A stretch of 64,000 nt of DNA from Pseudoalteromonas luteoviolacea DSM 6061 (lineage in GTDB: Bacteria; Pseudomonadota; Gammaproteobacteria; Enterobacterales; Alteromonadaceae): positions 38,781-102,780 of the forward strand of contig NZ_AUYB01000099.1 in the NCBI RefSeq assembly GCF_001625655.1. Reading direction: 5' to 3'. The notes beneath the pieces were generated by a model. It saw nothing but the letters and a program-made list of their open reading frames with translations, had not been told where the DNA came from and made no database searches. This document shows positions 28,249 to 38,108 of the stretch, piece after piece. Each line of letters opens with the position of its first letter. The stretch's first letter is position 1. Both the position numbers and the translations under genes were made by a program.

Positions 28249-28823
28249 TCCCCTGCCTCATTGGCAATGCAATAAGGCTTACTTATTGCTTTGCCTGCTG
28301 CGTAAAATGGGTTTGGCGCCCCCTTTCCAAGTATTCGCCACACTACAAGCTTTAATAACATCGTAGCCACGATACGTTTATGCGACCATGGGCCTTTGAC
28401 TTCATTCGGAATTGGTTGATTCGCAAACTTACAAAATACACTGCCCTTGATCGGCCCGACAGTTTTTTCCAAGTCCTCAACTATGCAGGTGCTGATAAAC
28501 CCAACCAACGGCCATTTAGCATTAATCGTGTTGCCTATTGGTGCATTGCAGCAACTGGCATACCAACGATGGACACCCTTGGCTGTGATTTTCATGCACT
28601 TGAGATGCTCTTGTCCTGAGGTGATAGACACTTGCGAAGCACTTACTTGAAAGACATCTGTACCACCATAGGAATTCAGTGACTTTTCGTGCCCAAGATG
28701 ATTCACAAAAGCTTGGCAATCATCACAATAGCACACAACTCGATTTCTAAAAAAAGCCCCCTGACTAGCCACCTTGCCAGTAACAGCACCACAATCACAT
28801 TGAAAATTCAGAAACTCAGTCAT
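28245..28823 (-). CDS. CENP-V/GFA-like zinc protein (DUF6151-like)
   Basis: The 192-residue protein has cysteine groups placed as in the Mss4-like glutathione-dependent formaldehyde-activating fold: Cys9 and Cys11 (QCDCGAVTG), Cys31, Cys33 and Cys36 (VVCYCDDCQAF), and Cys91/Cys92 (YASCCNAP). These should hold zinc. Beyond about residue 130 the sequence is specific to a smaller family that I believe is DUF6151, of unknown function. There is no signal peptide, so it is cytoplasmic. It is monocistronic and convergent with the TPR lipoprotein gene. Confidence 0.72.
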   Translation of the reverse strand: MTEFLNFQCDCGAVTGKVASQGAFFRNRVVCYCDDCQAFVNHLGHEKSLNSYGGTDVFQVSASQVSITSGQEHLKCMKITAKGVHRWYASCCNAPIGNTINAKWPLVGFISTCIVEDLEKTVGPIKGSVFCKFANQPIPNEVKGPWSHKRIVATMLLKLVVWRILGKGAPNPFYAAGKAISKPYCIANEAGD

Positions 28824-28988
28824 GTTACTTTCCTCGCCAGCATGCTATCAGTGTAAGAATGAATCATTCAAAACAGCTTTCATGCTAACGCGAGCCTGCT
28901 TTATAAAGCAATAAAATCTCCACAACTCTTGGCCTAAACCTAGCTTCATGCTAGTTTTCTGCAAAACAAAATTAAATGGGAAATTACT

Positions 28989-29561
28989 ATGCCAAAGGCC
29001 AGTGAAATAAAAAAGCACGCCGCGATTGAATACAATGGTCGCGTTATGATTATTCGTGATATCGAGCGCTCTGTCCCGCAGGGTCGTGCCGGCGGAAGCT
29101 TATATCGTATGCGTATGTATGATGTTGTTAATGGAGGCAAGGTAGACGAAACCTTCAAAGCAGAAGAAATGTTAAAGTTGGCAGATTTAACTCGCCGCCC
29201 TGCGATGTTTTCATACGTCGATGGTGAAGAGTATGTATTTATGGATGAGGAAGACTACACACCTTATCACCTAAACAAAGAAGCCATCTCTGAGCAAGTG
29301 TTGTTCATCAATGAAGACACTAAAGGGTTACTGGTAGTTGTTGTTGAAGGCACACCGGTTTCCATCGATTTACCATCGAGTGTTGAACTCGTCATTGAAG
29401 AAACAGCACCTTCTATCAAAGGCGCTTCTGCAAGTGCACGCACAAAACCTGCCACCTTAACCACAGGTTTGATAGTGCAAGTGCCAGAACACATTTCTAC
29501 AGGCGACAAAATCAAGATCAACACCACAGAAGTCAAATTTATGAGCCGTGCAGACAGCTAG
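28989..29561 (+). CDS. efpL: Elongation factor P-like protein EfpL (YeiP)
   Basis: The 190-residue protein has three domains like EF-P: a KOW-like N-terminus (about 1-65) and two OB folds. The tip loop reads SVPQGRAGG with Arg33 where EF-P has its modified Lys or Arg, which is the mark of the EfpL/YeiP branch. EfpL helps ribosomes through polyproline and some other stalling motifs without needing post-translational activation (known from recent work on the family). The gene stands alone and is followed by a good terminator. Confidence 0.93.
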   Translation: MPKASEIKKHAAIEYNGRVMIIRDIERSVPQGRAGGSLYRMRMYDVVNGGKVDETFKAEEMLKLADLTRRPAMFSYVDGEEYVFMDEEDYTPYHLNKEAISEQVLFINEDTKGLLVVVVEGTPVSIDLPSSVELVIEETAPSIKGASASARTKPATLTTGLIVQVPEHISTGDKIKINTTEVKFMSRADS

Positions 29562-29570
29562 TCATAATTG

Positions 29571-29594
29571 AAAGCCGACCTAGTCGGCTTTTTT
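29571..29594 (+). terminator. Intrinsic terminator after efpL
   Basis: AAAGCCGAC, loop CTA, GTCGGCTTTTTT, starting 9 bp after the efpL stop. Confidence 0.92.
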
Positions 29595-29738
29595 AATCAC
29601 CCCATGGCTTTCAATCTCATTCCTTTCACTGATAATTCTCCGCTGATTTATTAAACACTTTGCATTCTGGCCGACTTGTGATAACAATAAATGGAACGTT
29701 CCAACAAATAACAACAAGTGACATAATGGGAGTTAGTC

Positions 29739-32453
29739 ATGAAAAAATACGTATTGTGCGCGATTGCTCTGGCTGTTCAATCGACAGCAATCCAGGCACA
29801 TTCAGGACACACACATCAACACATCAGCAATGAACAAGTTAACTGGCAGGCTCACAACGCTTACAAAAAAGGTCAGCGAGTGCTCTTTGAGGGGGCGTTA
29901 TATCGCGCCAACTGGTGGACTCAAGGCGATCTGCCAAGCCAGAACAAATCAGGCGCTTGGCAGCTGCTCCAATTTGTGAATGATAATACAGCGGTTACCC
30001 CACCTTGGTTGGGCACACAAATTTATACCAAAGGCGATACAGTTGCGTACAAAGGTGAACTATTTCAAGCACGTTGGTGGAGCCAAAATGACAAACCAGG
30101 GGCCAGCCAAGTGTGGGAAAAAATGCCGCACGATAAACAGAACGATCCAATTTCATTACAAAGCCTAATAAGCAGCCAAATTGAACTCACCGAGCAACAA
30201 GCTGATTCACCAGCAGGTGAAGGGCTAAGTAATGCTTTCGATGGCGATCCACGTACTAAATACGTTACTTTAAAGCCTCAAGGGTGGATTCAAATATCCC
30301 TGCCACAAGCTAAGCAAATATCTCAATACCAATTTACTTCAGCCAATGATGCGCCGGGTCGTGACCCTCATAACTGGACTCTGCTCGGTTCAAACGACAA
30401 TGAGAACTGGATTACATTGGACAATCGAAATAGTGAGCTCTTTACTAAGCGATTTGAACAAAAGACTTTCCAAATTCAAACAGATCAAGCTTTTAAACAC
30501 TATCGCTTTGAGTTGATTCACAAGGGCACTGATAATTGGGGGTATGATCTACTACAAATTGCAGAAATAGATTTATTTGGTGAAACACAGCTTCCCATCG
30601 CACATATCTCCAGTGACACAGATACCGTATTTATTGATACGCCCATCACGTTTAAAGACGCAAGCTTGAATACACCAAATAGTTTTGAGTGGCAGTTTGA
30701 ACAGGGTACGCCTATAACAAGCCTCGCACAAAACCCACAAGTGGTATTTAAAACTCCAGGCATAAAAGAAGTTAAGCTCGCCACATATAATTGGCATGGC
30801 AAAAGTGAAACCACCTCGCACACAGTCAAAGTGGTAGACCCACAAAATCCTTGGCAAGGTTTCAGTTACCCTGAAATAAAGTTCGCACACGAAGATACAG
30901 AGAGTGAAGGCTATAAGCGTATTCACCGCCTCTTTCCTGATTTGGAAAAAACCATTAATGACGTTACATTGCAGGTTAATCAATTCCTCTACAAACACTA
31001 TGGAGAATCTCCAGAATTTGACTCTGTAACTTTCAGTTTAAAGTGGATGGATACACTGGCTTATCGTGCAGGTTCAGGTCGTAACATGGAGATCGCTTTT
31101 AGTACTAAGTACATAACTGAGTCTTTGGCCAATGCAAGCGATGAAGAAGTAGTTTATGAGCTACTTGGCGTATTTTGGCATGAGCTTGTGCATGGATATC
31201 AGCACTTTCCAACAGGTGCCATGCAAGATGGTGGCGAAGTACATGCCATTATTGAGGGTATTGCTGATCTAGTTAGGATCCGAGCGGGCTTTCATGCTAC
31301 GCGCAAACCAACACCTGCGAGAAACTGGCTTGGGGGTTATACCAATACAGGTTTCTTCCTTTCATGGATCCAAGACAATTACGACTCAGATTTTACTTAC
31401 AAAATTAACCAAATGGTACTAACGAGCCAACGTGAAGGTTGGGAATGGACACTCAGAGAAGCTCTGAAACGCATACTAAACCAAGATATTGATGCCCTGT
31501 GGCAAAAGTACCAAGCAACTTTAGGTGCAGCTCCTGAAGCGCCGCCTGTGCCCGAAAACCAGCTAAGTTTAGTCACTCTAGGTGGGGAAGCCAGCACTAC
31601 ACAACCACCCGTAGACCCAATTTATGCCGTTGAGAATGCATTTGATGGTGACCGCTTTACCAAGTATCTAACCATTCATCCACATACCGAGATTTCATTT
31701 TCGGGTTATGGCGCAGGACAGCTAAAAGGATATCGCTTAACCGCTGGTGATAACCAGCCGAGCAGAGACCCGAGTAGCTGGACCTTATCCGCTTCTCCTG
31801 ACGGTACTCAGTGGCAAGTAGTAGACACTCAGTCTAATCAAGTATTTAACCGTCGTTTAGAAACTCGTGAATTTGACCTAAGTTTGGATACGGCTTACCG
31901 CTACTTTAAATTTAGTTTTACCAATAGCGGTCCTCAAGATAACGGCCAAGATGTGTTTCAAATTGCAGACATTGATTTGCTGATAGACAAAGCCAGTGCC
32001 ACACTACCCGATGAACTTGAGAACTTTGCGCTGGCAGGCGGTATCATCAGTGCTGAACATGCGGGTTTCAGCCAATGGGGAGAAGGGTTTGAAAGTGCAT
32101 TTGATGGCAACCTAAGTAATAAGTACGTCGCCCTTACTGACAGTGGCTGGCTGCAATTTATAGCACCTGATCAGTACGTGCTGCGCGCTTATAGCATCAC
32201 CAGCGGCAACGATGCACCAGAGCGCGATCCCGCAACTTGGCAGTTGCATGGCTCTAATGATGGAATTCACTGGCATACATTGGATACGCGCAGCGAAAAC
32301 AGTTTTGAGGGCCGCAATCAAACCAAGTTATTTCGCATCGATAATCAAACGCCTTACAGCCATTATCGATTTGACCTTACCCATACAGCTACTGATGCCA
32401 ATGGCAATAACCTATTACAACTCGCTGAAATAGAGCTGTTTAGGGCTTTATAA
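29739..32453 (+). CDS. Secreted multidomain metalloprotease: chitin-binding, discoidin, PKD and BSP domains
   Basis: The 904-residue protein has a signal peptide (about 1-20, IQA then His). Two small aromatic modules follow, at about 35-78 (AYKKGQRVLFEGALYRANWWTQGDLP) and 90-128, which match carbohydrate-binding family 5/12. Then come an F5/8 type C (discoidin) domain (about 145-280), a PKD domain (about 283-366) and a basic-secretory-protein metallopeptidase domain (about 368-615) with His481-Glu482-His485 and His489 in HELVHGYQH. Two more discoidin domains, about 620-755 and 765-904, end the protein. It should bind chitin or other glycans and cleave associated protein. It stands alone, with a hairpin terminator behind it. 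Confidence 0.88.
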   Translation: MKKYVLCAIALAVQSTAIQAHSGHTHQHISNEQVNWQAHNAYKKGQRVLFEGALYRANWWTQGDLPSQNKSGAWQLLQFVNDNTAVTPPWLGTQIYTKGDTVAYKGELFQARWWSQNDKPGASQVWEKMPHDKQNDPISLQSLISSQIELTEQQADSPAGEGLSNAFDGDPRTKYVTLKPQGWIQISLPQAKQISQYQFTSANDAPGRDPHNWTLLGSNDNENWITLDNRNSELFTKRFEQKTFQIQTDQAFKHYRFELIHKGTDNWGYDLLQIAEIDLFGETQLPIAHISSDTDTVFIDTPITFKDASLNTPNSFEWQFEQGTPITSLAQNPQVVFKTPGIKEVKLATYNWHGKSETTSHTVKVVDPQNPWQGFSYPEIKFAHEDTESEGYKRIHRLFPDLEKTINDVTLQVNQFLYKHYGESPEFDSVTFSLKWMDTLAYRAGSGRNMEIAFSTKYITESLANASDEEVVYELLGVFWHELVHGYQHFPTGAMQDGGEVHAIIEGIADLVRIRAGFHATRKPTPARNWLGGYTNTGFFLSWIQDNYDSDFTYKINQMVLTSQREGWEWTLREALKRILNQDIDALWQKYQATLGAAPEAPPVPENQLSLVTLGGEASTTQPPVDPIYAVENAFDGDRFTKYLTIHPHTEISFSGYGAGQLKGYRLTAGDNQPSRDPSSWTLSASPDGTQWQVVDTQSNQVFNRRLETREFDLSLDTAYRYFKFSFTNSGPQDNGQDVFQIADIDLLIDKASATLPDELENFALAGGIISAEHAGFSQWGEGFESAFDGNLSNKYVALTDSGWLQFIAPDQYVLRAYSITSGNDAPERDPATWQLHGSNDGIHWHTLDTRSENSFEGRNQTKLFRIDNQTPYSHYRFDLTHTATDANGNNLLQLAEIELFRAL

Positions 32454-32463
32454 GCACCTCCAA

Positions 32464-32507
32464 TTGAAGCAAAGTGTGTCCACATTTTGCTTCAACTCTC
32501 GTTTTTA
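32464..32507 (+). terminator. Long-stem terminator after the BSP metalloprotease gene
   Basis: TTGAAGCAAA (32464-32473) pairs with TTTGCTTCAA (32486-32495), extended inward by GTGTG/CACA, then CTCTCGTTTTTATT. The stem begins 10 bp after the stop. Confidence 0.75.
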
Positions 32508-32693
32508 TTGCGCTTTTTATCCTAGTTATGCTGCGCCCAATCAGTACTTATTTGGTAGTCCATTTTTCATCGTGTACAATTGCTGTACAGCGCAAAAACT
32601 TGAGAAATTCAGCGAGCCATCATATGATCTGTGTTTGGACTTTTAACGGATAGTATTTCGGGCTAATACAGGCAAATATGGATATCAGGATAG

Positions 32694-35372
32694 ATGAAAA
32701 CCAGTAAGCTCAGTATCAGATTACTGTGGTATATCACTCCACTGGTGATTCTTCCTCTTTTATTTTTGGGGGGGTTTACACTCACTAATGTAACCAGTTC
32801 TACCCAAAAACAAGCAAAGTTGATTGTCAGCCGTTTTGTTGAACAACAGCAACAAAAAATGTTCAACTATATGGAAATCTATCAGTCCACGACAAAACTA
32901 CTGTCTACCTCTCCTGTACTGAGTGACTTTTTACTAACAGCGCCAGATGAAAGCCATACAAAAACCAAAAGGCTAGGTGCTTTAATGGATGTCTTCGCTA
33001 GTTATAGTGAGGCTTATCCTGACATTATCAGCATAAACCTCGTTGATTCACAGGGTGTTAGTACCGCATTTTATTCTAGCAACTTGAGCTTTGCGCCCGA
33101 ACAATACCCTTTTTTCGATCAAGTTATTAAAAGTAATTTGCGCCAGCAACAATACATGCTACCTGCCAAAGAAGGAGGAACGCAGCTGTATTTCGTACAG
33201 CAAATTTACAGCGTAAACTTCCATCTTAAGCGGCCTCAACGGCAGGGTTATATTATTGTACAAGTGGCGCCGTCAATCATATCGAGTAGTATCTTAGAAG
33301 CCCCTTATGACAACACTCTAAATTTGCTTGTCTCAGGTCAAGGGGAAGTATTATTCTCCTCAGATGGGCACTTCTCTCAAACCTACTTAAGCGATCAGGA
33401 AATGGCACAGATCAGCTCACTCGCTGATCGTGGAAAGCTTGATTCGATTGTACTTCCCTCTGTCGACGAGTTGAAGCGAATGACCTACAGTGCCCAATTA
33501 AGTGGTGGCTATTACTATATTTCCACTATTCCGAAAAGTATTTTGTATCAATCAGGTAAAGCCATCAGTTTGATTACTGCCTTGATTGTTATTTTGTCTG
33601 TTGTCACTTTGCCCGTTTTGATTTTTATTGTTGTTCGCAACCTGTTACTCACTCCAATTGAGTTACTCGGTGAAGCAAGTCACCGCGTTGGTGATGGCGA
33701 TCTATCGGTTTATCTGCCCGCTCATGAAGATGATGAAGTCGGCACCTTATTCGATGACTTCAATCACATGGTGAAGCAGATCCGAGATTTCCAAGGCGAG
33801 CTAGAAGACTATAAGTTGCACCTTGAGGAAAAAGTAGAAAACCGTACGCGTGCTTTGGAGGAAATGAATCAGCAGCTTGAAGTGGCTATTACAGAGGCAG
33901 AACAAGCCAACCAGCTTAAGAGCCGCTTTTTGGCTAATATGAGCCATGAGATACGTACACCATTAACTGCCATTATGGGGTTCACCGAGCAACTTTTACA
34001 CAACCCTCAAGCTAAAAATGCTGAACTTCACCTAGACACAATTTTGCGCAATTCAAAACACTTGTTGGAGCTCATCAATAACATCCTTGACCTTTCAAAA
34101 ATTGAAGCTGAAAAACTGGAAGTTGAGCAAAATGAAATTGAGTTTTTACCCCTACTCAAAGATGTTGAATCAATTATTTTGCCGATGGCAGAAGAAAAAC
34201 AGCTCGACTTTATGCTTGACTATAATTTCCCACTACCAAAAGTATTAAATAGCGATGAAACAAGACTCAAGCAGATTTTGCTCAATATTGCGAGCAATGC
34301 CGTCAAGTTTACAGAGCAAGGCAGTATCATTATTGGTGTAGATTTCAAAGCCGGACCTGATCACTTTATTTTTGTCATAAAGGACACAGGTATTGGCATG
34401 TCCGAAAGTGAAATGGAGCGAGTCTTTAAACCATTCGAACAGGCAGATACCACAACTACCAGACGCTTTGGCGGAACCGGTTTAGGTTTATGTATCTCCA
34501 AGAATCTTGCCCAATTGCTCGGTGGTGACGTTGAGGTAACCAGCGAGCAAGGCAATGGCAGTATCTTTTCAATTAGCATCGCGGCAAATCATCAAACAGA
34601 AAACATTGAGTGGATCGATTGCGACTCATATATTCACAACCAAGTTAGCAGTACCCAAGAGCTTGCAGAGAAGCAACTCGAAGCCAATATTCTTTTGGCT
34701 GAAGACAACAAAGATAACCAAGAACTGATTTCTCTGTTACTAAATACTTGGGGGCTAGTTCCTGATATTGCTAACAATGGTGCCGAGGCGGTTGAAATGT
34801 CCTTAGTAAATGACTATGACCTCATCCTGATGGATATGCAAATGCCTGTGATGGGTGGCTTAGAGGCCACTGAGATGCTGAGACACGCAGCTTATGATGG
34901 GCCAATTGTGGCGCTAACAGCCAATATTATGAAAAATGACATTGATAATTATCTGGCCGCGGGATGTGATGCAACGCTTGGTAAGCCTATTGATAGGGAA
35001 AAACTAGGTGCTGTATTGCTTGAGTTTTTACAAGTGGACAATGATAACCTTTCTAAATGGAATAATTTGCTAGAAAGTGAAAAGTTCCTGCAGATTAGTC
35101 AAAACTACCTTGAAAAACTACCTGAGCAAATGACACTTGTGGAGTCTTTATATAGCGAGCAAGACTGGGAATCACTACGAGCATTAGCACATAGCCTTAA
35201 AGGCAGTGCAGGCTGCTTTGGTTTTACTAACATTCACAGTGCCGCTGGTGAGCTAGAGAATAGCCTCAGAGACAATAACAAAGCTCAGTGGCAATATGCG
35301 ACCTTGAACCTAGTACAGGCCATCAAGTACACCCTAAATAACGAAGAGGTGCAACTACAAGCTGTGCGATAA
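32694..35372 (+). CDS. Hybrid sensor histidine kinase with receiver and Hpt domains
   Basis: The 892-residue protein has a membrane segment at about 11-32, a large periplasmic Cache-like sensor (about 35-290), a second membrane segment at about 295-320, a HAMP domain (about 318-372), a coiled coil, a HisKA domain with His418 in MSHEIRTPL, an ATPase domain with [21 protein letters not shown], a receiver domain with Asp714 in [13 protein letters not shown], and a C-terminal Hpt domain with His833 in AHSLKGSAG. This is a complete His-Asp-His phosphorelay on one chain. No response regulator with an output domain is adjacent, so the target is elsewhere. The sensed molecule is unknown. Confidence 0.93.
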   Translation: MKTSKLSIRLLWYITPLVILPLLFLGGFTLTNVTSSTQKQAKLIVSRFVEQQQQKMFNYMEIYQSTTKLLSTSPVLSDFLLTAPDESHTKTKRLGALMDVFASYSEAYPDIISINLVDSQGVSTAFYSSNLSFAPEQYPFFDQVIKSNLRQQQYMLPAKEGGTQLYFVQQIYSVNFHLKRPQRQGYIIVQVAPSIISSSILEAPYDNTLNLLVSGQGEVLFSSDGHFSQTYLSDQEMAQISSLADRGKLDSIVLPSVDELKRMTYSAQLSGGYYYISTIPKSILYQSGKAISLITALIVILSVVTLPVLIFIVVRNLLLTPIELLGEASHRVGDGDLSVYLPAHEDDEVGTLFDDFNHMVKQIRDFQGELEDYKLHLEEKVENRTRALEEMNQQLEVAITEAEQANQLKSRFLANMSHEIRTPLTAIMGFTEQLLHNPQAKNAELHLDTILRNSKHLLELINNILDLSKIEAEKLEVEQNEIEFLPLLKDVESIILPMAEEKQLDFMLDYNFPLPKVLNSDETRLKQILLNIASNAVKFTEQGSIIIGVDFKAGPDHFIFVIKDTGIGMSESEMERVFKPFEQADTTTTRRFGGTGLGLCISKNLAQLLGGDVEVTSEQGNGSIFSISIAANHQTENIEWIDCDSYIHNQVSSTQELAEKQLEANILLAEDNKDNQELISLLLNTWGLVPDIANNGAEAVEMSLVNDYDLILMDMQMPVMGGLEATEMLRHAAYDGPIVALTANIMKNDIDNYLAAGCDATLGKPIDREKLGAVLLEFLQVDNDNLSKWNNLLESEKFLQISQNYLEKLPEQMTLVESLYSEQDWESLRALAHSLKGSAGCFGFTNIHSAAGELENSLRDNNKAQWQYATLNLVQAIKYTLNNEEVQLQAVR

Positions 35373-35382
35373 CTTAATCGGC

Positions 35383-35835
35383 TTACTCAATAAACTGTAG
35401 GCCCATTAGGATCGCATCTTCTTTACCATCTACAGTAGGGTAATAATTTTTGCGTCTCCCCATAAAAGTTAGCCCCATTTTCTCATACAAGGCAATAGCG
35501 GGCACATTTGAAGCACGTACCTCTAAAAACAGGTTTTCAGCTTGCTCTTCAATACAGCGTTTTATCAAGGACTCCATTAATAACACAGCCAGCCCCTGCC
35601 CTTGCTGCTGCGGATGAACGCATATGTTCATTAAAGTGTAATCAGGGCCTGCTCGCTCAGCTATGTAATAACCAATTAATTTACCGCCATGAGTAAGAGA
35701 TGCGTTAAAGTAGCGCCCACCAATACATGACGCCAAGGTCTTTTCACTCCACGGGTGTGGGTGACTCGCAATCTCTACAGCCATAATGTCAGAGATTTTA
35801 TGCTGACACAGCATATCGCTATCAGGAACTAGCAT
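35383..35835 (-). CDS. rimI: Ribosomal protein S18 alanine N-acetyltransferase
   Basis: The 150-residue GNAT protein contains the acetyl-CoA loop QQQGQGLAVLLMESLI and the C-terminal LEVRASNVPAIALYEKMGLTFMGRRKNYYPTVDGKEDAILMGL, very close to E. coli RimI (148 aa). It acetylates the N-terminus of ribosomal protein S18. It overlaps the upstream holD gene by 14 bp, the same gene pair as in E. coli. Confidence 0.93.
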   Translation of the reverse strand: MLVPDSDMLCQHKISDIMAVEIASHPHPWSEKTLASCIGGRYFNASLTHGGKLIGYYIAERAGPDYTLMNICVHPQQQGQGLAVLLMESLIKRCIEEQAENLFLEVRASNVPAIALYEKMGLTFMGRRKNYYPTVDGKEDAILMGLQFIE

Positions 35836-36115
35836 CGTAAATTACTCGCCATAATTGTTTCTTTTGTTCTGCTGTTAACTGTGCACTAGGCAAGTACAAG
35901 CTAGATTCTGCCAACAGAGCCTGCTCTCCTTGCACAAACTCTAAGACTTCTTTACCTGCGGCAAGTAAAATATCCTGCTTTAATTGCGGTGATAAAGTCA
36001 GTGGAGTTGATGGTATTTCTACCTGATGTTCATCACTAGAAACGCTGGCTTTTGAATATTGTGCTTTGAGTTTAAGTGGTGTTACACCGAGCAATTGAGC
36101 ATGAATTGGATGCAT
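35822..36115 (-). CDS. holD: DNA polymerase III psi subunit, short HolD
   Basis: The 97-residue protein directly precedes and overlaps rimI, the position of holD in many gammaproteobacteria. It has IHAQLLGVTPLKLK near the start and ends QLWRVIYDASS, matching the pattern of psi subunits, which link the clamp loader through chi to SSB. E. coli psi is 137 aa, so this one is shorter. The call rests on gene order and weak sequence likeness. Confidence 0.72.
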   Translation of the reverse strand: MHPIHAQLLGVTPLKLKAQYSKASVSSDEHQVEIPSTPLTLSPQLKQDILLAAGKEVLEFVQGEQALLAESSLYLPSAQLTAEQKKQLWRVIYDASS

Positions 36116-36186
36116 GATAAAAACACTTTTTTAATGAGTCTAAATGTAAGTGATAAAAGATTCAATGAAGTGCAAGAAGTTTGAAG

Positions 36187-36263
36187 TGGCAGGGGCGGCA
36201 GGACTCGAACCCGCAACCATCGGTTTTGGAGACCGCTGTTCTACCAATTGGAACTACGCCCCT
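36187..36263 (-). tRNA. tRNA-Trp (anticodon CCA)
   Basis: The minus strand folds as a full tRNA of 77 nt with encoded CCA: acceptor arms AGGGGCG and CGCCCCT, D-stem GTTC/GAAC, anticodon stem CGGTC/ACCG with loop CTCCAAA and anticodon CCA at 36227-36229, and a GTTCGAGTC T-loop. It is nearly identical to E. coli tRNA-Trp, with one extra base in the D-loop. The gene stands alone between holD and guaA. Confidence 0.96.
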
Positions 36264-36276
36264 GCAATGTCGACGC

Positions 36277-36304
36277 ATTATAATGAGCTTTAGCAAAAGG
36301 TAAA
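36277..36304 (-). promoter_or_regulatory. Promoter of tRNA-Trp
   Basis: On the minus strand, -35 TTTACC (plus coordinates 36299-36304), a 16-bp spacer and a perfect -10 TATAAT (36277-36282), followed by the GC-rich discriminator GCGTCG. Such a discriminator is typical of stringently controlled stable RNA promoters. Confidence 0.78.
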
Positions 36305-36346
36305 GAGAAAAAATGCTTTTTTTTGTCTGTTTGCACTTTTTATAAA

Positions 36347-36382
36347 CAAAAAGGCGAATATTTATTATATTCGCCTTTTTTT
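36347..36382 (-). terminator. Intrinsic terminator after guaA
   Basis: AAGGCGAATA pairs with TATTCGCCTT with a 6- to 7-nt loop, flanked by A and T tracts on both sides. It lies 28 bp after the guaA stop, and on the minus strand ends in a T-run. Confidence 0.9.
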
Positions 36383-36409
36383 CATTCAATTAGCTCAAGC
36401 TAACTTTGA

Positions 36410-37984
36410 TTATTCCCACTCGATAGTCGCAGGTGGTTTACCTGAGATATCGTAAACAACGCGAGAAATTCCATCAATTTCATTAATGATACGGTTTGAA
36501 ACAAGACCTAAGAAGTCATACGGTAGATGAGACCAACGCGCGGTCATGAAGTCGATTGTTTCTACACAACGTAATGATACAACCCAGTCGTACTTACGTG
36601 CATCACCCATTACGCCTACAGATTTAACCGGAAGGAATACAGTGAATGCTTGAGATACTTTGTGGTAAATGTCTGCTTTATGAAGCTCTTCAATGAAGAT
36701 AGCATCGGCACGACGAAGTAAATCACAGTATTCTTTCTTGATTTCACCCAGTACACGTACACCTAAACCTGGACCTGGGAATGGGTGACGGTAAAGCATG
36801 TCGTAAGGTAAACCTAACTCAAGGCCAATCTTACGTACTTCATCTTTAAACAGCTCGCGAAGTGGTTCTACTAGACCCATTTCCATATCGTCAGGCAGAC
36901 CACCTACGTTATGGTGAGACTTGATCACGTGCGCCTTACCTGTTTTAGATGCCGCTGACTCGATTACGTCTGGGTAAATTGTACCTTGCGCTAACCATTT
37001 AGCATTTTTCAACTTTTTAGATTCAGCGTCGAATACGTCAATAAACGTATGACCAATGGCTTTACGCTTATCTTCAGGATCTGAAAGACCAGCTAGGTCA
37101 TTTAGGAACTGCTCTTCAGCATCTACTTTGATGATATTCAGACCGAACTTATCACCAAACATTTCCATTACTTGCTGACCTTCGTTTAAACGAAGTAAGC
37201 CGTTATCAACAAATACACACGTTAACTTCTTACCAATCGCACGATGGATAAGCATAGCCACAACAGATGAATCAACACCACCAGATAGACCTAGGATAAC
37301 TTCATCATCGCCAACTTTCTCTTTGATACGCTCAACCGCATCCTCAATGATCTGCGAAGGAGTCCAAAGCTTTTCACAACCACAGATATCAATCGCAAAA
37401 CGCTCTAGTAAGCGCGTACCTTGCTGTGTATGTGTTACCTCTGGGTGGAACTGTACGCCGTAAAAACGTTTTTCTTCCCAAGACATCGCCGCGTGTGGGC
37501 AGGTATCAGTTTTTGCGCTTGTGACAAATGTATCAGGGATCTCAACGACTTTATCACCGTGGCTCATCCATACATCAAGTTGACCAATGCCATCTTCGAT
37601 GTGATCTTCAATCGCTTCGAATAGTGCACAGTTACCCACTTTTTCAACTTTCGCGTAGCCAAACTCTTTTTTATCAGAACTATGTACTTTACCGCCTAAC
37701 TGCATTGCCATTGTTTGCATGCCGTAACACACGCCAAGGACAGGTACACCCGCTTCAAATACATATTCCGGTGCACGTGGGCTGTTTTCTTCTGTTGTCG
37801 ACTCTGGACCACCAGACAGGATGATACCCTGAGGATTGAATTCACGGATCTGCTCTTCCGTTACATCCCAAGCCCAAAGTTCACAGTAAACGCCAATCTC
37901 ACGTACACGACGTGCGATCAACTGCGTGTATTGAGAACCGAAGTCTAAGATCAATATACGGGAATCATGGATGTCTTTGCTCAT
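36410..37984 (-). CDS. guaA: GMP synthase (glutamine-hydrolysing)
   Basis: The 524-residue enzyme aminates XMP to GMP. The N-terminal class I glutamine amidotransferase domain (about 8-200) has the nucleophile in [10 protein letters not shown] and the FHPEVTHT His-Glu pair. The ATP pyrophosphatase domain follows with the P-loop [13 protein letters not shown] (about 228-240), and the C-terminal dimerisation domain ends PPATIEWE. Length matches E. coli GuaA (525 aa). It lies 124 bp behind guaB with a terminator-like palindrome in the gap. Confidence 0.98.
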   Translation of the reverse strand: MSKDIHDSRILILDFGSQYTQLIARRVREIGVYCELWAWDVTEEQIREFNPQGIILSGGPESTTEENSPRAPEYVFEAGVPVLGVCYGMQTMAMQLGGKVHSSDKKEFGYAKVEKVGNCALFEAIEDHIEDGIGQLDVWMSHGDKVVEIPDTFVTSAKTDTCPHAAMSWEEKRFYGVQFHPEVTHTQQGTRLLERFAIDICGCEKLWTPSQIIEDAVERIKEKVGDDEVILGLSGGVDSSVVAMLIHRAIGKKLTCVFVDNGLLRLNEGQQVMEMFGDKFGLNIIKVDAEEQFLNDLAGLSDPEDKRKAIGHTFIDVFDAESKKLKNAKWLAQGTIYPDVIESAASKTGKAHVIKSHHNVGGLPDDMEMGLVEPLRELFKDEVRKIGLELGLPYDMLYRHPFPGPGLGVRVLGEIKKEYCDLLRRADAIFIEELHKADIYHKVSQAFTVFLPVKSVGVMGDARKYDWVVSLRCVETIDFMTARWSHLPYDFLGLVSNRIINEIDGISRVVYDISGKPPATIEWE

Positions 37985-38050
37985 TGATAATCTCGTTAGT
38001 TAGGAAACGATAAAATTAGTAAAGCACAGCTAACCTGCTTTACCAGAATT

Positions 38051-38075
38051 AAAAAGGGCTAGCAGCTGCTAGCCC
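38051..38075 (-). terminator. Palindromic terminator between guaB and guaA
   Basis: A perfect 20-bp palindrome at 38056-38075 (half-site GGGCTAGCAG) is followed on the minus strand by TTTTTAATT. It lies 33 bp after the guaB stop. As drawn it is a good intrinsic terminator inside the usual guaBA operon. Confidence 0.82.
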
Positions 38076-38108
38076 TGAAATTTGCGGGCTCAACACGCGT
38101 TGGCCGGC

